Below are positions 48,561 through 61,300 of a DNA stretch of 64,000 bases, in pieces (positions within the stretch are counted from its first letter, which is position 1; each line of letters begins with the position of its first letter). The position numbers and the translations under genes are program-made. Source of the DNA: Anthopleura xanthogrammica (Eukaryota > Cnidaria > Anthozoa > Actiniaria > Actiniidae); NCBI GenBank assembly GCA_964019055.1, contig OZ025214.1, positions 4,020,858 to 4,084,857 of the forward strand. The letters are read 5' to 3'. Below the pieces are notes generated by a model. That model was given only the letters and a program-made list of their open reading frames with translations, had not been told where the DNA came from and ran no database searches.

Positions 48561-51500
48561 TGTCTGCTGATTTTGGAGGGTTGAGGGAAACTAAGAATGC
48601 ACTGAAAAAGGAAAGGGTAAGGAATCTATAACTAGTCATCTTCTTGAATCTGTTTTTAGTACAAGTATATATATAAACAGGTATTACAAGAAGGTTGAAG
48701 AGGCAAATGGTGATCGGTGATTGGCCATTGCACGACTACAAGGAACTGTGGGGTACATAATAAGAATTTCTTCATATTCATTTCTTAAATGCCTAAACAA
48801 TGCCTGCACCATTCAGCAAAGACCTTAGGCATTGATTAAGTTTTTAAGAAATGATTAAAGAAAGACTTGAGGCATGGTTTTCTCGACAAGATTCTAAAGT
48901 TATCAACAATTCCATTGACATTCCAGAAATACACTACTGGTGGTTGATTGCTGGATCCTTCACACCTCTCACTGCCAGCTATTCCACGATCTAATTGAAA
49001 ATCATTAATAGTAATCTAGTGCAGAACACAGCCGTCTATTTTGTCAAGAGAGTCTGAAACCTCTGAGTGACCCCCCTCCCCTCCCCCGGGAAATCTTAGA
49101 TATAACCTATCCTCCTGTTGATGTGACTTTAGGGTCTTCACACAATGCTTCTCTGCCTATGAATGTTTGTGGGGACCAAAGTATTGTGAGGGCTTCTGCA
49201 TAGGAGGACATACCCAGGCCTGTAGAAATGCATTGTAGATTGGTTACACATTTTATATTCTTATTCATCAGTCATTTGGCTCAAGAGGATCACTTGATAA
49301 TGTTTCACATGATTCAAAGAAATCATCACCCCCAACATCCAAACTACAGAGTCCAAGAGTAAAGTCCTCCACACCATCTACCGGTATTCCAACACCATCA
49401 GCAGCATCATCTACTACCCCTGCCCCTGCCACACCCTCAGTACCTACTAACAACAAACCAGCAAGTGCTGGGCTTCCAGAGAGAAAGCCTTCAGGCTCTT
49501 CAGGTAATAGGACAGGAGCTGTCTTTATACATCTTTTCTCTCAGTAAATAAAGCCGGTTGTACAAAGGCTGAATAATGCTATCCACTGGATAAATCGTTA
49601 TCCAGCGGATAAAACCTATATAAATTCTATACACTGGATAACTCTTATTCAGTGGATAACTTTAACCAGGCTTCATACAACCGGCTCCAGAACTCTTGCT
49701 TGCACATGTTTTTCCACTTCATAACAATGGTCATTCTCTTCAGAATATTTTTTTGTTTGAGTAATGTCCATATTATGTGTCTTCTCATGTGCAACTGTTA
49801 AACAAAGAAATGATAGCTTGGGATTTTATAGTAATAAAATCAACATAGAAGAAACAAAATTATACTCAAAAGAAATGATACTCTAGGGAATGATATGTTG
49901 TCTGAAATGAGAAGACATTATGTCCAACCTAAAGAGGTCTATTAACAAACTCATGTACATGTAGTTTCCCATTGTCTAAACTGTTTTTAATGATGATGTC
50001 CAAAAATGCCCAAAAATTCTGGTGCAGTAACAAGCACATCTTTTTTTAATGCAAAATTTTGGATCAATAAAATTCCCTTCTTGCTTTTTAGGACCAACTG
50101 TGTCAGCTGATGAGTTCATAGAACTTCAACGTAAAGTCATGGAGAAGGACAGAGCAATTATTGACCTGGAAGGAAAGTTAGACACATTAAAAGTAAAGAG
50201 ACAAGAGGATAAATTGAAAATGAAAGAACTGGAAAAAACAAGAATGCAGTTGGAACAGGTACAAGATGACGATGGGGAAAATTGAGAGACAAAATATTTT
50301 TATGATAATTTTTATCACTTGTCTTTCTTATTACAGAATTATTTTTGAAAGTAAAGTATTCAACCCTGTAGTCAAAAAATGTCCAGGAATAATATTATGA
50401 AAAATTCCACCCCCTCTAAGACAAAAGCTCATTCTCCCCTCCCCTCCCCTCCCCTCCCCTCTTCAATACAAAATTTAGACATCATTTTATGAACTTCATT
50501 CAACGCTTGGCCCCTCACTTAATTCAAAATTTAGAGAGCATATCATATCAAACAGCAAATTTGGCTCACTGATCAAACAAAGCATTCAGTGGAGGCTGCA
50601 AGATTCAAATTTGAATAATCCTCTGAAACTACCTTGCAGCCTTGATTGAATGCTGTGTCTGTAACCAGTGAACTGATGTATGAAAAATGGTGAATTTAAT
50701 TTCAATTACCTATACCGATATGAGTTCTTTTCATTGGAAAAACTTTTGATTCTTCTATTAATAGTACTGATGTGTCTACTAATTTAGATTCATAGTACTC
50801 ATTAATATTCAAATATCCATATCTTTCATACCCCTTGTGATTATATTTCTGTCAATATATCCTTGGTAGTTAAGGATTAAGGTGTCAGAGTGTCAACCAG
50901 TAGCATTTCATGCTTTATTACCCATCTCAAGAACTAAGTAAAGAAAGTCAACAATCAAAAATCAGAATCAGAAAAATAACTTGTAATAAGCTACTAAAAT
51001 GTAAAAGAAATTGCTGCCTTTACAAATGATTATATAAAATATTGTTGATTTTAATGGCAATATAAAAGTATAGAAATATTATTTTGTTTCAAAATCTTTC
51101 TCATCGCAAGTAAAATGTTTCTATTTTAGTGATGTTGCTATAGCAACACATCTAGGGGCCTAGCAACATGTGAGGGTCTCATAATTATTGCTTTCAATAT
51201 CAAGATCTTTTTGTTTGATTTAATAATATGCTAATTTTGAGATATTATTTTTTTTTGGAAAATCCTAGGAGTTTGCAAAGCTTAGATTTAAGGGTTTGGG
51301 GGTGAAGTTTGCTCTTTCAAATTAGATTTATATTTTTGTTATTTTTTAAGATTATTTTATATTTCCCTGTTAAGTTAAACATTTACCAAAATTGAAGATT
51401 TGCTTTGAATTACAAATTCAAAGTCAAGAGCCAATCTCAGCTGTTTTTATGCAAACAATAAGTTTAACTTAAAACAAAATTATAGGGAAAAGAGAAAGAT

Positions 51501-52315
51501 GGCAGGTAAAGTCTCATTCAATATTCAAGGAAAAATTTCGTTTCTTATCTCAATCTAAGAAAAAACAAACATTAATTTGAGAATTTCATAAAACATATTT
51601 GTAAGTGATATTATATTATTATAATTCCCCTAATTTGATGCAGAGATTTATATCTTGTTTTGGTTTTGTTAATTCTAGATGATAGAATACAAGAGCAAGT
51701 GGCAGGAAGCACAAAGAGACCTCCAAAATCAGCTTGCCGTTGCTAAAAAGGTAATGTAACAATCCTCTAACACCTATATCAGACATCTATTATTAAATAT
51801 TGTATGTCTGCATGTAGTTCTTTGCAGATCTTTTTTAGAGATTGATTGTGAGACAGGATCTTTGAATTATATTAATGTATCTTTTTGTATAAGTGTTAAC
51901 AAGATAGGAAGGTTATTATCTTGAGGAAACTCTTAGAGAGTTAAAAAAACTAAACTACTACAAGCTACTGATTAATTTCTTTAAAGTAAGAAGCAATAAA
52001 TCCAAGTAAGAGGAGTTGGTTTAATATATGAAATTTAAGGTAGAACTAAACAGATTTCTGACCAATAAGGAAAAAATTGCTATTGTTTTTTGGAAAAACA
52101 AAACCATTCTTACTTGTAATTGCTGAGGCCAAAATTGTAAAATGAAATATTTCTATTTCAAGAAATTATAAAGATAACCAGCATTTGATAATTAAATAAA
52201 TAAATGATACTTTTTTGTTAACATATTATTGAACACAAAATGAAGATAATTTGGCTGCCATGTCTTTGTCTTTTGGTGCATTTGGGATTTATTGCATAGA
52301 ATTATTATACAGCAG

Positions 52316-52347
<32 letters not shown>

Positions 52348-55300
52348 CATCATTATTATTATTATTATCACAATTTCTTTAAATATAAGTAATTATAATA
52401 AAGTAGCAATGAATCTAAATGTATTGGTGCTAATGTCTTTGTGTATAATTATAATTATTATTATTATTATTATCAATTATTATTATTAATTATTATAGAG
52501 TCATGCTGTAACTTGGTTTTAATTTTATTTTCCAACTTAGTTATTAACTTGTATTACTAGAATATAGTGCACAGTTACCATATAATTATGATACCATTCT
52601 GTATATTTTTATTCTAAATTGCTTGCTTTTGGGAAATCAATAATGAAAAAATATATTAAAAGTGAATAAGATCAATGAAAACTTATATTGAATTCATTTT
52701 ATTAAAATGTTTCCTAGATCTATAATTAAAATTTCCTGCTTAGACCTGTTCTTTCAATAATATTTTTGTTGAAATTAAAGCATTAGTCTGAGTTTTAGAC
52801 TTTGATGTTTATCTGGGATTAGATATTAACTTGGGGTGTCTCATCTTGTAACAGGAACTCAAAGAAGCAAATCAAAATAAAGACGATCATTCAGATGACC
52901 TCACAGAGCTACAGGAAGCTGTGGAAATGGCTACTTTAGACAAAGAAATGGCAGAAGAGAGAGTATGTAGAGATGCTACAGTAATATCAATTATATCAAA
53001 TATTAGTAACATCATTTACAATATTACACATCGACTCTTATGACCTTTCCACTTGGCAAGTATAGATTCTGAAATTCAGTGAAATGCATGCAGGAATATG
53101 CTATGGGCTTTCCATTTTGCACTCATTTGTACAAATAGACTCCTTGCATGTGAAGTCAAAGCAGCTCAATTTGGAGGACAAAACAAAATAATTTCAATCT
53201 TCTGAGAATTGGAAACCTATTGTTCTGTTATCCAAATTGAGCTGCATTCCGAATTAAGTACTGCAAGGGGTCTATGTACTGTGTAAAAATTCAGAATTTA
53301 TAATAAAAATAATTCACTTAACAATTCACATCATGATTTACTATAATTAAATAAAAAAGAGCTAAGCTGAAAAGAAGATATACTTTTTTCTATAGCTTGA
53401 AAGTCTACAACAAGAGAATGAACTGTTGAAAGATAGAGTTGAAGAATTGACTCTCGATCTTGAAATCCTGAAGAATGAGATCAGCGAAGGAGGTACAGTA
53501 AGCTGTGTGCATCAAAGATATTTGGAGTTGTATCAATAAATAAATAATAATTAAATTAATCTATAGTACAGTCGAACCTCTACACAATGGCCAACATCTG
53601 GATAAAATTTGGCAGCTGTCGCAGAGGTGGCCATTGTGTAGAGGTTTTGGATACAGTATATATTGACTCATTTGTGACTGGGACAAAATTTACTGGCTGA
53701 TAGGTGGAGGTGGCCGTTGTGGGAGGTGGCTGTTAGTGGAGGTTCGACTGTAATTTTATCCTAAATAAATAATTTTGTTGTTAATTCTGTACAGGTATGG
53801 AAGGAGCTGCTGCCAATGCGCAGGTTAAACAACTAGAACAACAAAACAGCAGGCTGAAAGAAGCTATTGTTAGGTATAGAAGACTTGTAATTTTATTGAT
53901 ACCCTGAAAGAACCTCTGGGCTAATCAAAGTCAGGGCACAGCTAACTTACAGATAGAATTAGAATTTAGCATGTTAGGCTTTGCAGAGGAAGGAAAACCT
54001 GAGAACTCGGAGAAAAAACCTTGAATCAAGGGAGAGAGCTGACTAACTCTACTAACATGTGATGCCAAGTCTAGGAATCAAAGCTTCAACTACAGAGGTT
54101 GGGGGGGGGGGGGGAGAGTGCACTACTGCTACGCCACCCTTAATCAAATTAATAGCAGTAAAACCCATGTAATGAATGTTTGAATGATAAATCTCTTAGG
54201 ATGAAAGAAATTCAAGTGATAGAGAAGCAGCAAAATCAGTCATTGCAAAAACAAGTGAAGGATCTGCAAACAGTTAACACCACTCTGCAGGGAGAGAGAG
54301 ACAAAGTGATGGAGGAACTTGAGGTAATGATTGCAGGTCAGGTCTGGAGTTTGAGCTTGGAAGAGGCTCACTTCAGGAATAAATATTGGGTGTGCCAAAA
54401 GGTTTGGATATTGAGCTGGGAAGAGGCCAGAATCATCCTCTCTCAGAAAATATTTTCAAATTATTGTACTTTCTATAGACCCATTCAACTTGGGTATAAT
54501 TTTTTTCCATTTCAGGCAACATCATTCCCTTGAGTATTGTTTCTTTGTTTATATAATTATGTTAAACTTCCAAAGATACATTCATTTGGAGGAAACATGA
54601 AAAATGTTATCTCTTAGCTTATAGGGTTTTGGCCAAAAAAAAAACTGGCCAACCAACAGGATGGGGGGGGGGGGGGGAGGTCATGGGCCCTTCCCCTGGC
54701 TATACCCCTGCAGTGAACCTCCCCCTATGTCCACTACTGATGCATTCATAAGATCTTAGATCCATAAGGTTATTAACTAATATGTATTACTGTTTACAGC
54801 ATGCTGAAAGTACTGTTGCTGAACTGAAAGAACAGGTGTGTTGAAATAATGAATAGTCAAGAGTAACACCAATGTACACTTCTAGATTATTGGACTTATT
54901 AAGGCCTCCATTTAAACCAGCATCAGCTGAACTGCAGGGCTTGAGATAAGCCTGAGCCAGTCAGTTATTAGTCATGTTGACTGGCCAAATTAGTTTTTAC
55001 TTGGTCATACCCTATTCTCGCTGAACGTTACTGGTCAAAAAATGACCAGCAAGGCAAGTGTTTGACAGGACAAGTTTCAATTTTGGCCAGACATTGTCCA
55101 TTGACGGCTGTTATTTCGAGCCCTGGAACTGAACTGCCTGTCTAAAGATTGCTAATAAAGAAATACACTATTTATTTTGCTTTTACAATACTGTCTTAGG
55201 TTGATACTGCTCTTGGTGCAGAGGAAATGGTAGAAACACTCACTGATAAAAACTTAGCCATTGAAGAGGAATTAGAAACTCTTAAAGACAATGTGGCGGA

Positions 55301-58300
55301 TTTGGTAAGAACTTTTTTTGAATGTTTGTTTCAATAATTTGTTGAAATATTGAGCAACAAGTAATTTCCTTGAATTTTGTATTTTTTAGGAAGCATTACG
55401 TGACTTGAATGAGGAATTGGAAGAAACACATCTACAGGCAGAAAGAGATGCAAGGGAAGAGATAGACATGATGAAGAACAAACTAGTGGAGGTGATGATT
55501 TTTTTATCCATCTGATCCCATCTCTTTGACCCATTATCCTTCCACCTGTCCATTTATCCCATCCATCTGTCCATTTATTCACTCCCTATTAACCCATCTT
55601 ATTATTTCCCTACCTCACAAATGACCCCTCCATCCCACTCTATCACATCCCATCCATTCACTAACCAACATTCCATTTATTCCTCCAACCCATCCTACTC
55701 ATCCAATCCAACCTCTAACCCACATTCATCCCATCCTATCTCATCCCATCCATCTGCTAACCCACATTCCATTCCATTCCTCCATCCTCCAGTCCTATCA
55801 CATCCCATCCTATCACATCCCATCCATCCACTAACCCACATTTTATTCCATTCTTCCATCCATCCAATTCTACAGTATCTCATCCCATTCATCCACTAAC
55901 CCACATTCCATTCATTCTTTCATCATATCCCATCTCATCCCATCCTATCTCATCCCATTCATTCACTAACCCACATTCCATTCCATTCCTTTCTCCCATC
56001 CTATCTTATCCCATCCATCCACTAACCCACATCCCTTCCTCAATCCCATCCTATCTCATCCTATCTATCCACAACCTATCCCTTCCTTTATACCATCTCA
56101 TCCCATCTATCCATTCATTTTCTTTTATCCTTTCTTGCATTCTTGTCTTAATGCATAAATTTTGTTTTTGTAGGCTGATCAAAAATATGAAGCAGCCCAA
56201 GAATCTGTTCATGATTACCAACAAACCATTGAAAAATTTAGGGACCTGGTTACCAAACTGCAGGTAAGTTTTTAAGAGATGAGATTCATTGCTTAAGAGG
56301 ATATGCCCTGCTGAGACATGGAATGGAAATGAAATGGATGAAATGGAAAAAAACAATACATATTGACAGTTAATGGTGTGCTGTTGCCCAGCAACCTACC
56401 GACACCGATTTGGGGTTGTGTTCTTTACTATGATTTACACTGCCATGACAAATGCATAATTATTTGTTTTATCTTGCAGGAAAGTAACAGGGTTCTCCAA
56501 ACCAAACAAGAGGGAAATGACGTGCCAGATATCAACATACCACAACCAGAGATCATGGACTTCAAGGTTAAAACAGCTGAGATCAAGTCTCTTGCTAAGG
56601 TATGGTCAGTCACAAGGAATATGGAGTGGAGCACCCTAAAAGTGGGGGAGGGGGGAGGGAGTGGGATTTGAGGGGAGACTTAGATAAATTATAACAGAGT
56701 AGTATCCAATATCCATAAGTTAGAATAAAAGTGGAATACAAGTGGGAGGCTGAAACTAGCAAAATATAAGGGTCTATACCAGTCAACCTTCCCTCTCTTT
56801 GGTCTCTGATTTACTTATCCTACTGTAACTCTCGATTTCAAGCTGTGATTGCACCTTTTGAACTCCAGTTTTACTGTGCATTGTATTTTTAGACTGTTGA
56901 CAATGATATGAGGAAGTTCCAAGTGGAACAGGCAAATGAACACATAAAAATGCTGAACAGTTTTCTACCTGATACATTTCTGTGCAGAGGAGGTAATAAA
57001 CCAGTTGTTGACTTTCTTAAAGAACATTTTTCAATATGAGAAATGAATGATTCAGTTATTTATGAGCAACTTAGAACAAGACTTTTGATATTAACCTATT
57101 CTGTGAATTTAATATTGCCAATTTCAGGGGATAACGACAGTATCATGCTGCTTCTTCTTATTCCAAGGATGAGTTTTAAGACTGAGCTTCTTATCTCTCA
57201 ACTAAGACAAAAGGTAAGACTCTGGACATGAACTCTCTTATAGATCAGTTACAGTACAAGGACCAGTAACCATCCTTGAAGGGGGCATGGGGGATAGATT
57301 TAGAAATATAGTAGACAAGTATGTAGAAGAATGAATGTTGGAGAGGCTGCTGAGACCTGAAAATTTGGTGGATATTAGCAAAGGGTTAGCAGGGCAACTG
57401 GCAGATCCAGGATAGCTTTTAGCAGGGAGTCGTGAAAGTGAAAATAACATCTAACTATAGTTAGCCATTATTCTCTCACTGTCAGCCAGCAGAGCCAGTA
57501 TTTTCATAGGGAGGGGGGTTTGTAATTCCCTCAACCCTCCTCCTGGATCCACCTCTAGTGCTAAAGCTCAGTCCATCCTTCTGCATGATCCCTGTTGTAC
57601 ACACCCAGTATTAAGAACCCAGGGATACATGTACATGTGCTGCTTCACCTGTTGAAAGTTGTTTCAGAGATGGAACAAACTAGAACAAACCTTGATGTAA
57701 CTATATCATGAACACAGGAGCATAATTTTTAGTTGGGAAGGGGGCTAAAATGGAAGTGCAGGCTACTATACCCCTCTAATTCCCTTGTCCCTTTACATCA
57801 TAATTATGTGTTCAACCAATCAGAATTGAGAGTGATTCTCATTTTTTTGATTCATCTTAAAACTGTCCTATTTAATGTAATTTTTCTTGATTATTGTCAT
57901 TTTTGATTGTAGTATGACATACCAGAGTGCTTGGAAGATATATCCTTGATATCTACTACCAATGGTGATGGTCTTACCTTTGCTTGTGGTCTGACTTACC
58001 TTCTTGCCAGATTACAGGCTGTTGTGAAGCATTTTGAGAGGTAAGAAAGATTGATGTTTGAAACTTGTAATGATAAACACGGAGGTATTGAATAGGATGT
58101 TTGCATGATGGCAATATTTGACTACGACTACAAGAAAGCAAAAATTTTACCAGTTTGCTAGTACCATACAAGAGGGTTGTTTGCAAAGATTTTTCCAGCC
58201 AAAAACCCTAGGAAAAACTTTGCAAGTTTGCTAGAACCATACAAGATGGTCGTTTGCAAAGATTTTTCCATCATGAAAGTGAGGTTGGTTATCTTTCTAT

Positions 58301-61300
58301 TACCGTACGTATCTGCCATAAAAACTAACAAAAATATTTATTTTTCTTTTCTTTTTTTAGGGCACTACATAAGTGTGACACAAGCTTGTTTAATAAACTA
58401 GTTGGCATTTACCCTGAATTAGCTGTGCATGAGAGAGCAGTCGATACCCTGATTGATCTGCTATGCAAGAACCACGTAAGTTGAACAGAAATTACTTTGC
58501 CAGGTTGTAGACCCCTTGCACTAATTCCCAACCTGGGGGTCAAAACAAAATCACATTTTTATTCTCATTCCGATCTTTACTTTATGGTCTTTGGTCTTCT
58601 GGGTCAACTGTCACTGTTACTGTCATATATTAGCCAGATAAAGTTTTCAGGGTCGTTTTTGTTAGTGTATATGCCAGTTGAAAAGCCCTTTCTAGCCTCC
58701 TTAAATGAAGGAAGGATGGATGGATGGATGGATGGATGGATGGATGGATGGATGGATGGATGGATGGATGGATGGATGGATGGATGGATGGATGGATGGA
58801 TGGATGGATGGATGGATGGATGGATGGATGGATGGATGGATGGATGGATGGATGGATGGATGGATGGATGGATGGATGGATGGATGGATGGATGGATGGA
58901 TGGATGGATGGATGGATGGATGGATGGATGGATGGATGGATGGATGGATGGATGGATGGATGGATGGATGGATGGATGGATGGATGGATGGATGGATGGA
59001 TGGATGGATGGATGGATGGATGGATGGATGGATGGATGGATGGATGGATGGATGGATGGATGGATGGATGGATGGATGGATGGATGGATGGATGGATGGA
59101 TGGATAAAAGAAAGGATGGATGGAGGGAGGGATGGAGGGAGGGAGGGAGGGATGGATGGATGGAAGAATGGATGGAAGGAGAAAAGAAGAAGAGGAAGGA
59201 AGGAAGGAAGCAAGGAAGAAAAGAAGCAAGGGAGAGAGGGGGGGAGGGAGTAAGGAAGGACAAAATAAACGAATTACCTAGACTTTTTCAAAGCCACTCT
59301 TAGCATTTCTAAGTATTGTAATCACATCTCACTACTAGTAAATGGGATTTAGCCAAGTGTATTTTGTTGAAGTAGATCCACATTAATTAAGTACTGTTTC
59401 TCATTTTACAGCTTGATGAAAACATTGCAATGGAGCCACTGGAGAAAGCCATACACTACTTCACAGTGAGTACACTACCAAAAAGAGAATCACAGTGAAA
59501 AGAAGTATTTTTGTCCATGTGATTTGTTTATGATAACAACCATGCATTCCCAAAATAATAGGATTATTGTTTTGTATTTTCTTCTTCAGACAATGGCTGG
59601 TTTTCACTTGGCTAATAATCCAGTATCATGTACTGAGTACCTCAATGATCAGTTGAAGATCCTTAACATAGCCTGTGATGGGATGACAATTGATATTGAA
59701 AGACTCAAAAGTTTAACAAAGGTAATGACAATGATCTTCATTATTTATCCATCCATCTATCCATCCATTCATCTGTTTATCTGTTCTTCCATCCATCCAC
59801 CCTCCCTCCCTTCCATCCATTCATCCATCCATCCATCCATCCATTCTTTCAACTGTTTAGTATTAATTTTGTCTGCTTATCTCTGTTCCTAACACATCTT
59901 CCCCTTTCTCATCAGAATTATGCTGTGAGTGAATTTAGTGAACTGATACAAGATATGGAGCTGAGGAATGTGGAAGTGAGGCAGCTCAGTAAAAAGGTAT
60001 TAAAACGAGGCTAAGGGGTCTGCACAATTTCACATCATATATCCATATCAATACCACTGTATCTAGTGAAAAATACAAGGAATGCATTATTGCTAGTAAA
60101 TGTTCACACTTAATCTATGATCTCTTAAGATCCTCTAAATGTTTTTTTGTTCTGTATTTCTAGATCAAGCGACGAATGCCACAGGACAACAGCAGTATTC
60201 TCTCATTCCCTGAAAAGGTATTCACAGGCCTGGGTTCATTCTCTAGTTATACCCAACCTAAAATGGAATGAAAAGGGCTCCAGTTCTATTCTTTCAGTTC
60301 TTTCCATACACTTTGAGCAGTCCCTCTGTTTCTGTTGGCCACTGTTTGGTGTTTGCCAGCTTTGGTTAATTTGGCCAAGTGAGAATTAGCAATATCTCCA
60401 GGGAGGGGTGATGGGGAGTGACATCTTCTTCATGGCTTTCTAAAGTCACAGAAAACCCAATAAATATGCAGCTATTTCAAAAAAGGTTGGTGAAGGTTTT
60501 GTTGCATGTTGCATACCAAGCCTGAACTGCAGTGTGGGTGATGTGATTGCATCAGCGAAAGGCCACAACAATATGGAATTTTCACACACTTTGTCTGCAC
60601 ATATTTCTGGCAGGTTTTCTTTTGTGCTGAAAATATTTACAACATACAACATGCAACAAAACTTTCACCAACCTTATTTTTTTGAAAAAGTCGTATATCC
60701 TTATTTTTAACATTCTAGATCCAGCAAGATTTGGTGGAGAGTGTCAAACAACAACAGCTGCTGGTCAAGTTTGCTCAGGAGCTGGTGGTTATGATGTCCC
60801 AGAAGGCTGCTGCTCTTCCAGGTATGCTAGCACTAGTGTTAGCTATTAATCAGCATTTTCTTCTTGTTGTTGATAAAATACTTATACTCTTTGCCTGCGC
60901 CTTCAGATAACGAGCACTTGCAAATTGATAAGGTGGAAGAGATGACCTGGGAAGTCATGATGCTTGTGTTTGAAAATCCAGACACCTTTCCAAAAGCTGC
61001 CTGCAGGTACAGTATCCAATTTGTAATGGGATCCCTGTGCTAAAAGTCACATACACAGGAAGCCCAGTTTTTTTATTTGATGTTTATTAAATGTCATTAT
61101 GTTTGTATTTAGTGAAACCTTCCACTCCATCATGTCATTCTTGGCTGGATTTGCCATAAAAATGCAAGAAGGAGAGTATGATGCCCAACCCAAGGAAGAA
61201 CCAAAGGTTTGTGTGGTCTGAAATAAAGGTGGAACTTCATAGATTGAGTAGCTACTCCCCCCCCCCCCTCCTTTTCTGCTCGATTTTATGAAAAGTAGCT

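Noticed and set aside
58507..58560. A further family-A MITE (tagaccccttgca)
   Set aside because: Only the 13-bp terminus matches. The inner arm and right end are absent, so it may be chance or an unrelated element.
58497..59303. ORF of 268 codons and its antisense partners, the longest in the window
   Set aside because: It spans the (GGAT)n array in DCTN1 intron 18. The flanking exons at 58361-58475 and 59412-59465 splice past it in frame.
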